A stretch of 41,375 bases of DNA from Caulobacteraceae bacterium (GCA_947476555.1 CANJRI010000018.1:1-41375); one strand, 5' to 3'; positions 11,400 to 20,958 are shown, counted from the stretch's first letter. Notes: generated by a model not told the origin, from the sequence alone. Numbers and translations: made by a program.

Positions 11400-11773
11400 T
11401 GACCGCGCCGGCCGACGCGATCCGCGCGCGCCGACGCCTGACCAACAAGCTGATCGCCGCCCATGAAGCGGCGCGCCTGCGGCCCTTCTTCGCCTCCGAC
11501 GTGAAGCTGATCGTCGGCGACGGCGGTTTGATCCTCGGCGCCGACGCGGTGATCGAGGCTTTCGCCGCGCAATTCGCCGATCCGCGATTTTCAACCTTTG
11601 AGCGCACGACGGTCTCTGTGGAGCTCGACGCGGCGGGGGAGCGGGCCGCCGAGGCGGGCCGCTGGATCGCGCGAGCGGCGAATCCGGACGTATCCGGCGC
11701 CTACCTCGCCGTGTGGCGCAAGGCGACGGGTCAGTGGATCATCGAGAGCGAGCTCTACGTGACACTTTCTTGA
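11399..11773 (+). CDS. NTF2-like/SnoaL-type (DUF4440-like) small protein
   Basis: A 124-residue protein with the pattern of an NTF2-like cone fold: an N-terminal helix (RRLTNKLIAAHEAARLRPFF), then VKLIVGDGGLILGADAVIEAFAAQ split by a loop, then beta strands ending in AYLAVWRKATGQW and IIESELYVTLS. DUF4440/SnoaL proteins of this type are small-molecule-binding or detoxification enzymes; no specific function can be assigned. Its start shares bases with the hydrolase stop (TGATG), indicating translational coupling. No signal peptide is visible. Confidence 0.78.
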   Translation: MTAPADAIRARRRLTNKLIAAHEAARLRPFFASDVKLIVGDGGLILGADAVIEAFAAQFADPRFSTFERTTVSVELDAAGERAAEAGRWIARAANPDVSGAYLAVWRKATGQWIIESELYVTLS

Positions 11774-11998
11774 ATTTCTAGAAGCGGTTAACACCAGGAC
11801 TGCAACCCCAGGTTAGAGAGCGACCCCGACGCCCTGACCGGAGGAAAAAACCGATTGCCTCCGCGGTTTCGGACGGGCTAGCTCCGCGCCGAGGGTAGAC
11901 GTGGCGTTAACCCAATAATTGGCGTGGCTGGGGCTTTTGGCCCCCGCGCGGGTCGTGCGCGCTCTGTTTCCGGAAGCTAGTCTGGAGAGGGCGAGACC
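11774..11998. other. 225-bp intergenic region before the giant repeat protein
   Basis: It holds the upstream region of the 1687-residue protein. Visible are a perfect 11-bp palindrome CCAATAATTGG (11912-11922), immediately followed by a short hairpin GGGGC-TTTTG-GCCCC (11930-11944). A purine-rich ribosome-binding site (GGAGAGG) lies about 8 bases before the ATG at 11999. No convincing -35/-10 pair was found. The palindrome could be an operator, but this is only a suggestion. Confidence 0.3.
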
Positions 11999-14900
11999 AT
12001 GGCCGACAAGGATTTCGACAAGATCAACCAGTCGCCGCAGGCGAAGGACGATCTGTTCACGGGCACGCAGAACAACGGCGTCCTGCTGGACGTGATGGCC
12101 AACGACCTCGGCGGAAACGGCAAGAGCCTCTATTCGCTGAACCAGGTCGATCCGAACGTGGTGTCGGCCAGCGCGGTCACCGCCCTCGGCGCGACCGTCT
12201 CGATCGTCAACGGCAAGATCCAGTACAGCGCCACCAGCTCGGCGATCACCGCCCTGGGCGCGGGCCAGACCGCCACCGACACCTTCTACTACACCATCCA
12301 GATGGGGAATAACGGCACGCTCAGCCTGGCCGCCGTGACGGTCACGGTGACCGGGACCAACGACGCCCCGGTGGTCAGCGGCGTCGTCACCGGGGTCGCC
12401 GTCGAGGATGGCGCGCCCTCGATCCTCAATGGCCTGGCCAAGGCTTCCGACGTCGACGCCGGCACGACCCTCTCGGTGGTCGGCGTCCCTGCCAGCCTTC
12501 CGGCCGGCGTCACCTACGCGGCCAACAGCTTCAGCCTGAACCCGGCGAACGCCGCCTATCAGAGCCTGGGCCACGGCCAGACCACCACCGTGACGGTGAA
12601 CTACGGCGTATCGGACGGGGCCATCACAGTCCCAGCCAGCGTTTCCTGGACAGTCACCGGGACCAACGACGGCCCCGTGGCCGTCGCGGACACGGGTTCG
12701 GCCGTCGAGGACGGCGGGCCGGTGGTTCTCAACGTCCTGGGCAACGACACCGACATCGACAACGGCGACACCAAGACCCTGGTGGGTGTGAGCACCGCCG
12801 GTACGGTCGGGGCGGTCACCGCCAACGCCAATGGCACGGTGACCTACAATCCGGGCGCCAACTTCCAGAGCCTGGGGCTCGGGCAGACCGCCACCGACAC
12901 CTTCAGCTACACCATGAAGGACGCGGCGGGGGCCACCAGCACCGCCACCGTCACCATGACCATCGCCGGGACCAACGACGGCCCGGTGGCGATGGACGAC
13001 GCCGGCTTCGGCAATGAGGACGACGCCGGCATCACCATCAACGTCCTCGGCAACGACACGGACGTCGATAACGGCGACACCAAGACGCTGGTCTCGGTCA
13101 CCAACGGCGCCTTCGGGACCGTCACGGCCAACGCCGACGGCACGGTGACGTTCAACATGCCGGCCGCCGCCCAGACCCTGTCGGCGGGTGAGATCGGGAC
13201 CGACACCTTCACCTACACCATGAGGGACTCGGCCGGCGCCACCAGCACGGCCTCGGTCACGGTCACGGTGACCGGCTCCAACGACGCCCCGAGCGTCGTG
13301 GCCGCCAACACCACCGCGACGGGCTCGGTCACCGAGCTCCCCGACGGCGCGCCGGGCGAGAACGCCACCAACCTCTCGACGAGCGGCTCGATCTTCGTGG
13401 CCGACCCCGACGATGAGGACGTGCACATCATCACCAGCGTCGTGCGTGGCGGAAACGACTACTTCGGCGGGTTCTTCTTCCAGCCCGACCCACTCAATGA
13501 CCGTATCAACTGGACGTTCAACGCCCAGGACGCCGGGCTCAACATCCTGGCCGCGGGCCAGACCAAGGTGCAGACCTACGACCTGACCATTTCGGACCAG
13601 CAGGGCGGCGCCACACACCAGACCCTGACCATCACGCTCAACGGCGCGAACGACGCGCCGTTTATCTACGACCTGCCGCCCTTCAACTTCACCGAATTCC
13701 CCGGCTCGGGATCCCTTAGCCAAGGGTTCTCCAACGGCGGCGTCGGCCTTCTCGACCCTGACCGGACCGACGTGCACACGGTCTCGACCAGCCTGCCCAC
13801 CGTCACTCTGGGGGGCGGCGGCTCGATCCCGGGCGCCACGTTGGCGGCGCTCAACACCGCCTTCACGCCCAGCATCGCCGCCGACTCCACCGGCGTGCTC
13901 AACGGCACGGGCTCCATCGGCCTGCAGTACAGCCTGCCGGACAGCCTGCTGAACTTCCTGAACGCCGGTCAGGTCATGACCGCCACCTACAACCTGACCA
14001 TCAGCGATGGCCAGGGCGGGACCTACACGCGGCCGGTCATCTTCAACTTCACCGGAGCCAACGACGGCCCGCAGGTCAGCGGTCCGGTCGTCGGCGCGGG
14101 CGCCGAGGACAGCGCGCCGATCACGCTCAACGCCCTGGCCAACGCCTCCGACGCCGACCAGGGCGCGGCCCTGCAGGTGACCGGCGTGCCGGGCTCCCTG
14201 CCGCCCGGCGTCACCTACAACCCGGCCACCCAGAGCTTCACGCTGAACCCAAGCAACGCCGCCTACCAGCATCTGGCGCCAGGCCAGCCCCAGCAGGTGC
14301 AGGTGAACTATCAGGTGACCGACGGGCAGGCCTCCACGCCCGCCACGGTGGTGTGGAACCTCACGGGGACCAACGACGCGCCCGTCGCGCAGAACGACAC
14401 GGCTGTAGCCTTCGAGGATGGCGCGCCGATCGGCCTCAACGTGCTTGGCAACGACAGCGACGTCGACGATGGCGACACCCGGACGGTGATCTCGGTGAAC
14501 ACCGCCGGAACCGTCGGCAGCGTAAGCCTGGTGGGCGGCAACCTCGCCTACGGCGTGGGCCCCAACTTCCAGGGGCTGGCGGCCGGCCAGACCGCCACCG
14601 ACACCTTCACCTACACCATGCGGGATACGGCGGGCGCGACCAGCTCGTCTCAGGTCACCGTGACGGTCAACGGGGTCAACGACGCCCCGGTCCTGAAGGG
14701 CCAGAGCAACCCCAACCTGGTCGCCAACGGCGGCTTTGAGGCCGGAGGCGCCTCCTGGGTCAACACCGGCAGCGGCGGTGTCGAGGTCGGGCCGCCCGGA
14801 GTCTACGGCGTCAACGGCGCCACGGGCCTGGTCATGGAGCTGGACGTCAACGGCGGCAGCCATGACAACGTCTCTCAGACCGTGGCGACCTCGGCGGGCA

Positions 14901-17062
14901 CGCCCTACACCTTCAGCTTCGACATCGCCCAGCGGGCCGGCTTCCCCGGCTCCACCAACGCGGTGCAGGTGCTGTTCAACGGCGTGGTGATCGACACCGT
15001 GACGCCGGCCTCCACCACCATGCAGCACCAGACCTATACGGTGGTCAGCAACGGAGCGACGGGCAAGATCGAGTTCAACGAGGTCGGCCCCGACGACGGC
15101 GTCGGCGGGATGATCGACAACGTCTCGCTCGTCGCGGCGGGCTTCCCGGAACGGACCCTCCAGACCGGCTCGTCAGCCATCGACAGCTTCTCGACGGTCC
15201 TCAGTTTCAGCGACGTCGATCTCATCGACACCCATACGGTGACGGTGGGCGCGCCGACCCTGACCCTGGCCGGAGGCCCCATTCCCGGGGGTCTGAGCGC
15301 GGCCCTGACCGGCGCCCTCTCCGCCAGCCTGACGGAAGCCTCGGGATCCGGCGCGGTGACGGCGACCTTCTCGGCGCCCGACAACCTGTTCGACTTCCTC
15401 GGGGTCACCCAGGCGCTGAAGGTGAATTACAACGTCACCGTCGTCGACAACCACGGCGCCAGCTCGACCCAGACGGCCACCGTGGTGATCGTCGGCTCCA
15501 ATGACGCGCCGACCCTGCAGGCGGCGATCCCCGACCAGGCGGTCGGGATCTTCAACCCGCTCAGCTATACGATCCCCGCCGGCAGCATGGTCGACGTGGA
15601 TACCGGCGCCGTGCTCAGCTTCTCGACCTCGGCGCTGCCCGGCTGGCTCAGCTTCAACGCGGCCACCCGGACCTTCACCGGCACCGCCCAGGGCCCGCAG
15701 GTGGGCTTCACCGACATCACCGTCACCGCCACGGACCAGTATGGGGCGAGCATCAGCGACATCTTCCGCCTCACCGTGACGGACCAGGCGGTCAACGTCT
15801 CCGGCGACGCCGGCGGGAACGCCTACACCTCCGGCAGCTTCGCCGACACCCTCGCGGGCCTGGACGGCCCCGACACCCTCACCGGGGCCGGCGGCAGCGA
15901 CAACCTCAACGGCGGCAACGGCTCCGACCGGATCTACGGTGACGACGTGGCGGGGGGCGGATTTGGCCTGACGCCGACGGCGGCCAGCTACTATTTGGCC
16001 GGCAACAGCCTGATCAACGGCCTGGGTGCCTCGCCCGGCGGCGGGGCCTCGACCACCTTCGGCGAGGGCCTCGTGCCGATCGAGGACGACAACTTCGTCT
16101 CGGTCGACGTCTCGAGCGTCTTCACCGGCGGCCTGAACTTCTTCGGGTCGAGCTTCAGCAGCCTGTTCGTCAACAACAACGGCAGCATCAGCTTCGGCTC
16201 GGGGGTCTCGGCCTATGTCGCCACCGCCATCGCCTCCGGCGCCACCAAGATCATCGCCCCGTTCTGGGCCGATGTGGACACGCGGGGAACGTCTCCGGCC
16301 GTCGTGCCGACTCCAGGCGGGACGTCGACGGGCACCAACAACGTCTACTACGACCTGGACACCACCAACCACGTCTTCACCGTCACCTGGGACGACGTCG
16401 GCTATTACAATCTGCACACGACCCCGGTGAACGCTTTCCAGCTGCAGCTGGTCGACCGCGGGACCGGGGATTTCGACATCATCTTCCGCTACGAGGCGGT
16501 CAACTGGCTGACCGGCGACGCCAGCGGCGGCGTCCTGCCGCGGGCCGGCTACACGGCGGCGAACGGGGTCAACTACTTCGAACTCCCCGGCTCAGCGACG
16601 GCGTCGGTCGGGACGTGGGACACTACGGCCGGTAACACCGGCATGAACGGCGTCTACATGTTCCAGGTGCGCAATGGCGGGGTCGTGAACAACAACGACA
16701 CCCTCACCGGCGGCATCGGGAACGACACGCTCACCGGGGGCATCGGCAACGACGCCTTCAACTTCATCTCGCCGAGCGACTCCGTCGATCTGATCACCGA
16801 CTTCACCAGCGGCTACGACGATATCCGGGTCTCGGCGGCCGGCTTCGGCGGCGGCCTGGTCGCCGGGGGCGCGGTGAGCGTCGCCAACGTCGCGGATCAC
16901 ACCACGGCGAGCAGCGGGGCCGGCGGCTACTTCATCATGGAGAGCAGCACCAACATCGTGTGGTGGGACGCCAACGGCGGCAGCGGCGCAGACGCCGTCG
17001 CCCTGGCGCAACTGACCGGCGTGAACACGCTGTTCAGCGGCGACTTCGCGGTTGGGGCCTAA
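11999..17062 (+). CDS. giant VCBS/cadherin-like repeat protein with RTX motifs and a NIDO domain, type I secretion substrate
   Basis: A 1687-residue protein with no N-terminal signal peptide, in line with type I secretion. Residues 10-900 are about eight VCBS/cadherin-like repeats of roughly 100 residues, each ending in a GTNDAPV-like linker, many with VLGNDxDxDxGDT calcium-type loops. Residues 900-1050 resemble a carbohydrate-binding or DUF642-like module (NLVANGGFEAGGASW, ending MIDNVSLVA). One more repeat (1050-1170) and a dystroglycan-type cadherin-like domain (1171-1262, LPGWLSFNAATRTFTG) follow. RTX nonapeptide motifs occur at 1274-1317 and 1564-1588 (GIGNDTLTGGIGND). Between them, at about 1335-1555, is a nidogen-type NIDO domain (FVNNNGSISFG, IIAPFWADVDTRG). 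The last 100 residues resemble type I secretion C-terminal signals. Adhesion or biofilm matrix is the likely role. No transporter genes lie nearby. Confidence 0.88.
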   Translation: MADKDFDKINQSPQAKDDLFTGTQNNGVLLDVMANDLGGNGKSLYSLNQVDPNVVSASAVTALGATVSIVNGKIQYSATSSAITALGAGQTATDTFYYTIQMGNNGTLSLAAVTVTVTGTNDAPVVSGVVTGVAVEDGAPSILNGLAKASDVDAGTTLSVVGVPASLPAGVTYAANSFSLNPANAAYQSLGHGQTTTVTVNYGVSDGAITVPASVSWTVTGTNDGPVAVADTGSAVEDGGPVVLNVLGNDTDIDNGDTKTLVGVSTAGTVGAVTANANGTVTYNPGANFQSLGLGQTATDTFSYTMKDAAGATSTATVTMTIAGTNDGPVAMDDAGFGNEDDAGITINVLGNDTDVDNGDTKTLVSVTNGAFGTVTANADGTVTFNMPAAAQTLSAGEIGTDTFTYTMRDSAGATSTASVTVTVTGSNDAPSVVAANTTATGSVTELPDGAPGENATNLSTSGSIFVADPDDEDVHIITSVVRGGNDYFGGFFFQPDPLNDRINWTFNAQDAGLNILAAGQTKVQTYDLTISDQQGGATHQTLTITLNGANDAPFIYDLPPFNFTEFPGSGSLSQGFSNGGVGLLDPDRTDVHTVSTSLPTVTLGGGGSIPGATLAALNTAFTPSIAADSTGVLNGTGSIGLQYSLPDSLLNFLNAGQVMTATYNLTISDGQGGTYTRPVIFNFTGANDGPQVSGPVVGAGAEDSAPITLNALANASDADQGAALQVTGVPGSLPPGVTYNPATQSFTLNPSNAAYQHLAPGQPQQVQVNYQVTDGQASTPATVVWNLTGTNDAPVAQNDTAVAFEDGAPIGLNVLGNDSDVDDGDTRTVISVNTAGTVGSVSLVGGNLAYGVGPNFQGLAAGQTATDTFTYTMRDTAGATSSSQVTVTVNGVNDAPVLKGQSNPNLVANGGFEAGGASWVNTGSGGVEVGPPGVYGVNGATGLVMELDVNGGSHDNVSQTVATSAGTPYTFSFDIAQRAGFPGSTNAVQVLFNGVVIDTVTPASTTMQHQTYTVVSNGATGKIEFNEVGPDDGVGGMIDNVSLVAAGFPERTLQTGSSAIDSFSTVLSFSDVDLIDTHTVTVGAPTLTLAGGPIPGGLSAALTGALSASLTEASGSGAVTATFSAPDNLFDFLGVTQALKVNYNVTVVDNHGASSTQTATVVIVGSNDAPTLQAAIPDQAVGIFNPLSYTIPAGSMVDVDTGAVLSFSTSALPGWLSFNAATRTFTGTAQGPQVGFTDITVTATDQYGASISDIFRLTVTDQAVNVSGDAGGNAYTSGSFADTLAGLDGPDTLTGAGGSDNLNGGNGSDRIYGDDVAGGGFGLTPTAASYYLAGNSLINGLGASPGGGASTTFGEGLVPIEDDNFVSVDVSSVFTGGLNFFGSSFSSLFVNNNGSISFGSGVSAYVATAIASGATKIIAPFWADVDTRGTSPAVVPTPGGTSTGTNNVYYDLDTTNHVFTVTWDDVGYYNLHTTPVNAFQLQLVDRGTGDFDIIFRYEAVNWLTGDASGGVLPRAGYTAANGVNYFELPGSATASVGTWDTTAGNTGMNGVYMFQVRNGGVVNNNDTLTGGIGNDTLTGGIGNDAFNFISPSDSVDLITDFTSGYDDIRVSAAGFGGGLVAGGAVSVANVADHTTASSGAGGYFIMESSTNIVWWDANGGSGADAVALAQLTGVNTLFSGDFAVGA

Positions 17063-17069
17063 AACAAAG

Positions 17070-17091
17070 GGGGCGCTCTTCGGAGCGCCCC
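17070..17091 (-). terminator. intrinsic terminator between convergent genes
   Basis: A perfect 9-bp stem, GGGGCGCTC and GAGCGCCCC, closes a TTCG tetraloop (plus-strand reading). On the minus strand the hairpin is followed by CTTTGTTTT, so it best terminates the amidohydrolase transcript. On the plus strand no T-tract follows, but the hairpin may still stop the giant gene. Confidence 0.75.
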
Positions 17092-17098
17092 ACCTGCC

Positions 17099-18406
17099 CT
17101 AGCGGCGCGGCGTGCTCGCCAGATAGTCCAGCGCGGTCAGCGCCTGGGCCCTGACACCGACCTCTAGCGCCTTCTCGTCCATCACGTTGAACAGCGGCGA
17201 GTGGTTGCCCCCCGGTGGAAAGCCGATGCCCAGGCGGTAGAAGACGCCGGGGATCTTCTGCTGGTAGTAGGCGAAATCCTCCGCCCCGGTCATGTAGTCG
17301 ATGGCGCCGTCCACCGCCCCGCCCGCGGCCCTCGATAGGGTGGCGGCCATCCGCCCGGCGAGGCCCGGCTCGTTGGTGGTCACCGGGTAGTAGCCGCCCC
17401 ACACGATCTCGCCCTTGCCGCCGTAGCGCTGGGCGATGCTGGCGACGGTCCTCTCGGCCCGACCCATGATGTCCTTGCGCAGGGCAGGGTCGAAAGTGCG
17501 CAGGGTGCCGGTCATGGCGAGGTCGTCGGGGATGATGTTGTAACGCACCCCCCCGTGCACCGTGGCGATGGTCAGCACCGTCGGCGAGCGGGTGACGTTG
17601 ATCTGGCGCGCGGCGATCTGGTTGAAGGCCTGGACGATGTCGGCGGCCATGGAGACCACGTCGATGCCGGCCCACGGCTGGGCGCCATGGGTCTGCTGGC
17701 CCTTCAGAACGATCCCGAATTGGTCGGAGGCCGCCATCATCGGTCCCGGGCGCCAGGAGAGCTGCCCTACCTCGCCGGGCCACACATGGAGGCCGAAGAT
17801 CGCGGTGGGCGCAGGGTTGGCCAGGGCCCCCTCCTCGACCATCAGCGGGGCGCCGCCCTGCTCGCCCGGCGGGGGCCCCTCCTCGGCCGGCTGGAAGATG
17901 AACACCACCGTGCCCGGGATCTCGCTGCGCATGGCGGCCAGGGCCTCGGCCGCGCCCATCAGGATGGCCACGTGGGCGTCGTGCCCGCAGGCGTGCATGA
18001 CCCCGGTCGTCTGGCCGTTGTAATCGGTGACCACCTTGGAGGCGAAGGGCGCGCCGGTCAGCTCCGTCACCGGCAGGGCGTCCATGTCGGCGCGCAGCGC
18101 CACCACGCCGCCGGGGCGGCCGCCCCTGAGCACGCCGACCACACCGGTCTTGCCCACCCCCGTGCGCACCTCGATGCCCAGCCCGCGCAGGTGGTCGGCC
18201 ACCAGGGCGGCGGTCCGCGTCTCGCGGTTGCCCAGCTCCGGGTGCTGGTGGATGTCGCGCCGCCAGGCGACGACCTTGGGCTGCAGTCGGGCCGCGGCGG
18301 CGAACACGGCCGCGTCGAACCGGCCGGCCGGCGGCGCCTGGGCCGCGGCGGGCGCGGCCAGCCCCAGCGACAGCGCCGCACCGACAATCCATGAACCCTT
18401 ACCCAT
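17099..18406 (-). CDS. exported M20-family amidohydrolase (hippurate/aminoacylase-like)
   Basis: A 435-residue metallo-hydrolase of the M20D peptidase group, which cleaves N-acyl amino acids or related amides. An N-terminal signal peptide (hydrophobic 6-22, AAPAAAQA cleavage region) sends it to the periplasm. Metal ligands are visible in HACGHDAH (Cys140, His142, His145) and in QPAEEG; HQHPELGN and ALRADMDALPV are family motifs, and MTGAEDFAYY near the end is also typical. The ATG at 18406 follows a strong GAGGAGG site that begins right after the anmK stop, 11 bp away, so anmK and this gene are probably co-transcribed. The substrate cannot be told from sequence; cell-wall-derived amides are only a contextual guess. 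Confidence 0.9.
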   Translation of the reverse strand: MGKGSWIVGAALSLGLAAPAAAQAPPAGRFDAAVFAAAARLQPKVVAWRRDIHQHPELGNRETRTAALVADHLRGLGIEVRTGVGKTGVVGVLRGGRPGGVVALRADMDALPVTELTGAPFASKVVTDYNGQTTGVMHACGHDAHVAILMGAAEALAAMRSEIPGTVVFIFQPAEEGPPPGEQGGAPLMVEEGALANPAPTAIFGLHVWPGEVGQLSWRPGPMMAASDQFGIVLKGQQTHGAQPWAGIDVVSMAADIVQAFNQIAARQINVTRSPTVLTIATVHGGVRYNIIPDDLAMTGTLRTFDPALRKDIMGRAERTVASIAQRYGGKGEIVWGGYYPVTTNEPGLAGRMAATLSRAAGGAVDGAIDYMTGAEDFAYYQQKIPGVFYRLGIGFPPGGNHSPLFNVMDEKALEVGVRAQALTALDYLASTPRR

Positions 18407-18417
18407 GAACGCCTCCT

Positions 18418-19524
18418 CTATGGCTGTACGATACGGCCGCCGGTCATGGGATGGGCCACGCCGGTGGTCTTGGGGAACGAGATCGGCAGGCCGCGCGCCG
18501 TGCGGGCGGCCAGGAAGGCGAAGGCCTCGGCTTCGATGGAATCGCCGCGCCAGCCGAGGTCCTCGGCGGCCTTCACCGGGGCCGGCAGGCGGGCCGCATA
18601 GGCCTTCATCAGCTCCGGATTATGCCGCCCGCCGCCGCTCACCACGACGGCATGGGGGACCTGGCCCATCAGTTCGCAGCCCAGGCGCACCGCCTCGGCG
18701 CTGAAGGCCACCAGGGTCGCGCAGGCGTCTTCGAGTTCGAGATTCTCCAAAGGCTCCAGAGAGAAGTCATATCTATCCAAAGACTTAGGTGCAGGTTCTG
18801 AGAAGTAGGGATGGGCCAGCAGCGCCCGCACGACGCCCTCGTCCGCCCGTCCGACGCTGGCGAACCGGCCGCCGGCGTCGAAGCGGCCCGCGCCGCGCGC
18901 CTGGACCAGCTGGTCGATCATGCCGTTGCCCGGGCCAGTGTCGAAGGCGGCGATCTCCTCCCCGCCCGACCAGAGGGTGACGTTGGCCACCCCGCCGACA
19001 TTGAGCATAGCGAAGGGCGGCTCCAGGCCCGAGGCCCGGGCCCGCGCCGCGTGGTAGATCGGGGCCAGCGGGGCGCCCTCCCCGCCGGCCGCCACGTCGG
19101 CGGTGCGGAAATCGAAGGCCACCGGCCGGCCGGTCAGCCGCGCCAGCAAGGCTCCGTCGCCCAACTGAACCGTGCGGCCGGGAACGCCGTCCTTCGGCCG
19201 CTCGTGCAGGACGGTCTGCCCATGCATCCCGATCAGGTCGATGTCGCGCCAGGCGAGGCCGTGTTCGGCCAGGAACGCCTCGGCGGCGGCGAAATGCTCA
19301 TGGGCCACCGCCGCCTCCGCCTCGGCGAAGATCGCCGGCGGCGGCGCGCCACGGGACCATACCAGGGCCTGCCGCGTGGTCTCCAGCATCAGGTCGCGGG
19401 TGGGATCGGTGAGCTTGCGCTCGCCCGCCGCCCCGAAGGCGGCGATCTCCTCCCCGTCGGTCTCCAGCACCGCCATGTCGACGGCGTCGAGGGAGGTCCC
19501 GGTCATGAAGCCCAGCACACGCAT
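18418..19524 (-). CDS. anmK: 1,6-anhydro-N-acetylmuramic acid kinase
   Basis: A 368-residue sugar kinase that converts 1,6-anhydro-MurNAc from recycled peptidoglycan to MurNAc-6-phosphate. Family signatures are the N-terminal GFMTGTSLDAVDMAV, the DLIGMHGQTVLH motif, LNVGGVANVT, the DTGPGNGMIDQLV phosphate-binding block and VVSGGGRHNPELM near the C-terminus. Length is typical. It is divergent from tyrS and followed closely by the amidohydrolase gene. Confidence 0.95.
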   Translation of the reverse strand: MRVLGFMTGTSLDAVDMAVLETDGEEIAAFGAAGERKLTDPTRDLMLETTRQALVWSRGAPPPAIFAEAEAAVAHEHFAAAEAFLAEHGLAWRDIDLIGMHGQTVLHERPKDGVPGRTVQLGDGALLARLTGRPVAFDFRTADVAAGGEGAPLAPIYHAARARASGLEPPFAMLNVGGVANVTLWSGGEEIAAFDTGPGNGMIDQLVQARGAGRFDAGGRFASVGRADEGVVRALLAHPYFSEPAPKSLDRYDFSLEPLENLELEDACATLVAFSAEAVRLGCELMGQVPHAVVVSGGGRHNPELMKAYAARLPAPVKAAEDLGWRGDSIEAEAFAFLAARTARGLPISFPKTTGVAHPMTGGRIVQP

Positions 19525-19530
19525 CGCGGC

Positions 19531-19559
19531 TTGACTGCCACGGCCCGCGTCACCTAGCT
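19531..19559 (+). promoter_or_regulatory. candidate promoter upstream of tyrS
   Basis: TTGACT (19531-19536) is followed after 17 bases by CTAGCT (19554-19559), a weak -10. Transcription would start near 19566, just before the ATG of the small ORF at 19567. The -35 is good and the -10 is doubtful. Confidence 0.3.
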
Positions 19560-19566
19560 AGCCGCC

Positions 19567-19674
19567 ATGATCGGACGCGCCGTCCTCGCCGGCCTCTATT
19601 ACCGCCTGCCCTAGCTGCAGGCGTCCGATCCCACGCGCCTGCCCTTCCCGGCCGGCGCTGTGCTAGAGCGCTGG
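19567..19674 (+). promoter_or_regulatory. possible tyrS leader: 15-codon ORF with tandem Tyr codons and competing hairpins
   Basis: An ATG at 19567 opens a 15-residue ORF, MIGRAVLAGLYYRLP, stopping at 19612-19614, with adjacent TAT and TAC tyrosine codons. CGCCTGC (19603-19609), overlapping the end of the ORF, can pair with GCAGGCG (19617-19623). That same segment can instead pair with CGCCTGC at 19636-19642. A third stem, CCGGCGCT/AGCGCTGG (19652-19659 with 19667-19674, one G-U), ends 21 bases before the tyrS ATG. The arrangement resembles an amino-acid attenuator, but no ribosome-binding site precedes the ORF and no U-run follows the last stem. Confidence 0.25.
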
Positions 19675-19695
19675 CGTTCCAGACCGAGTTCTCCG

Positions 19696-20949
19696 ATGAG
19701 CCCAGCCTTCAAGTCCGATTTCCTGCGCACCCTGCAGGCGCGCGGCTACATCCACCAGATCACCCACCCCGAGGAGCTGGACGCGGCGGCGGGCGCCGGC
19801 GTGGTGCCCGGCTACATCGGCTTCGACGCGACGGCGGCCAGCCTGCACGTGGGCAGCCTTATCCAGATCATGATGCTGCGCCGGCTGCAGCAGGCCGGTC
19901 ACAAGCCGATCGTGGTGATGGGCGGCGGCACCACCAAGGTCGGCGACCCCTCCGGCAAGGACGAGAGCCGCAAGCTGCTCAGCGACGCCGACATCCAGGC
20001 CAACATCGCCTCGATCCGCACGGTGTTCGAGAAATTCCTGACCTTTGGCGACGGGCCTACCGACGCCATCATGGTCGACAACGACGAGTGGCTATCCAAG
20101 CTCGGCTACATCGACTTCCTGCGCGAGTACGGCGTCCACTTCACCATCAACCGGATGCTGGCCTTCGACTCGGTGAAACTGCGGCTGGACCGCGAGCAGC
20201 CGCTGACCTTCATCGAATTCAACTACATGCTGATGCAGGCCACCGACTTCCTGGAGCTGAACCGGCGCTACGCCTGCCTGCTGCAGATGGGCGGCTCGGA
20301 CCAGTGGGGCAACATCCTGAACGGGGTGGAGCTGATCCGGCGGGTGGACCAGAAGCCGGCGTTCGGTCTGACCACGCCGCTGTTGTCCACCGCCTCGGGC
20401 GCCAAGATGGGCAAGACCGCCCAGGGCGCGGTGTGGCTGAACGCCGACCTGCTCAGCCCCTACGACTACTGGCAGTTCTGGCGGAACACCGAGGACAGCG
20501 ACGTCGGCCGCTTCCTGAAGCTGTTCACCGACCTGCCGCTGGAGGAGATCGCCCGGCTGGAGGCGCTCACCGGCGCGGACATCAACGAGGCCAAGAAGGT
20601 GCTGGCCAACGAGGCCACGCGGATGCTGCACGGCGCGGCCGAGGCCGAGCGGGCCGCCGGCGCGGCCCAGGCGGCGTTCGAGCAGGGGGCGCTGTCCGCC
20701 GACCTGCCAACGCACGAGGTGGCGCGCGCCGAACTGGAGGCCGGCATCGTGCTGGCGACCCTGGCCGCGGACGTCGGCCTGGCCGGCTCCCGGGGCGAGG
20801 CCCGGCGCCTGGCCCAGGGCGGCGGCCTTCGGGTCAACGACAAGGCCGAGACCGACGCCAACCGCACGGTGACCGCCGCCGACCTGGTGGACGGTGTCGT
20901 GAAGCTGGCCGCCGGCAAGAAGAAGATCGTCCTGGTGCGGCCGGTCTAG
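19696..20949 (+). CDS. tyrS: tyrosyl-tRNA synthetase
   Basis: A 417-residue class I synthetase that charges tRNA-Tyr. The HIGH motif appears as HVGS (51-54) after [20 protein letters not shown] in the tyrosine-binding region and KMGKT at 237-241 (a normal variant of KMSKS) are also present. The C-terminal 70 or so residues form an S4 RNA-binding domain ([16 protein letters not shown]). The ATG at 19696 is chosen over an upstream in-frame ATG at 19660, because residues before [10 protein letters not shown] are not typical of the family. The next gene follows nine bases after the stop. Confidence 0.96.
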   Translation: MSPAFKSDFLRTLQARGYIHQITHPEELDAAAGAGVVPGYIGFDATAASLHVGSLIQIMMLRRLQQAGHKPIVVMGGGTTKVGDPSGKDESRKLLSDADIQANIASIRTVFEKFLTFGDGPTDAIMVDNDEWLSKLGYIDFLREYGVHFTINRMLAFDSVKLRLDREQPLTFIEFNYMLMQATDFLELNRRYACLLQMGGSDQWGNILNGVELIRRVDQKPAFGLTTPLLSTASGAKMGKTAQGAVWLNADLLSPYDYWQFWRNTEDSDVGRFLKLFTDLPLEEIARLEALTGADINEAKKVLANEATRMLHGAAEAERAAGAAQAAFEQGALSADLPTHEVARAELEAGIVLATLAADVGLAGSRGEARRLAQGGGLRVNDKAETDANRTVTAADLVDGVVKLAAGKKKIVLVRPV

Positions 20950-20958
20950 GAGAGACAG

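Noticed and set aside
12661..14700. Periodic repeated DNA considered as a CRISPR or tandem-repeat array
   Set aside because: The similarity is between coding repeats of about 100 codons (VCBS-type), with no short identical repeats and unique spacers.
11813..15028. A 1071-codon open frame on the minus strand opposite the giant repeat gene, and a 414-codon one at 15173-16417
   Set aside because: Both are low-complexity Gly/Val/Arg/Asp translations caused by codon bias of the repeat gene on the other strand; the plus-strand product has clear domains throughout.
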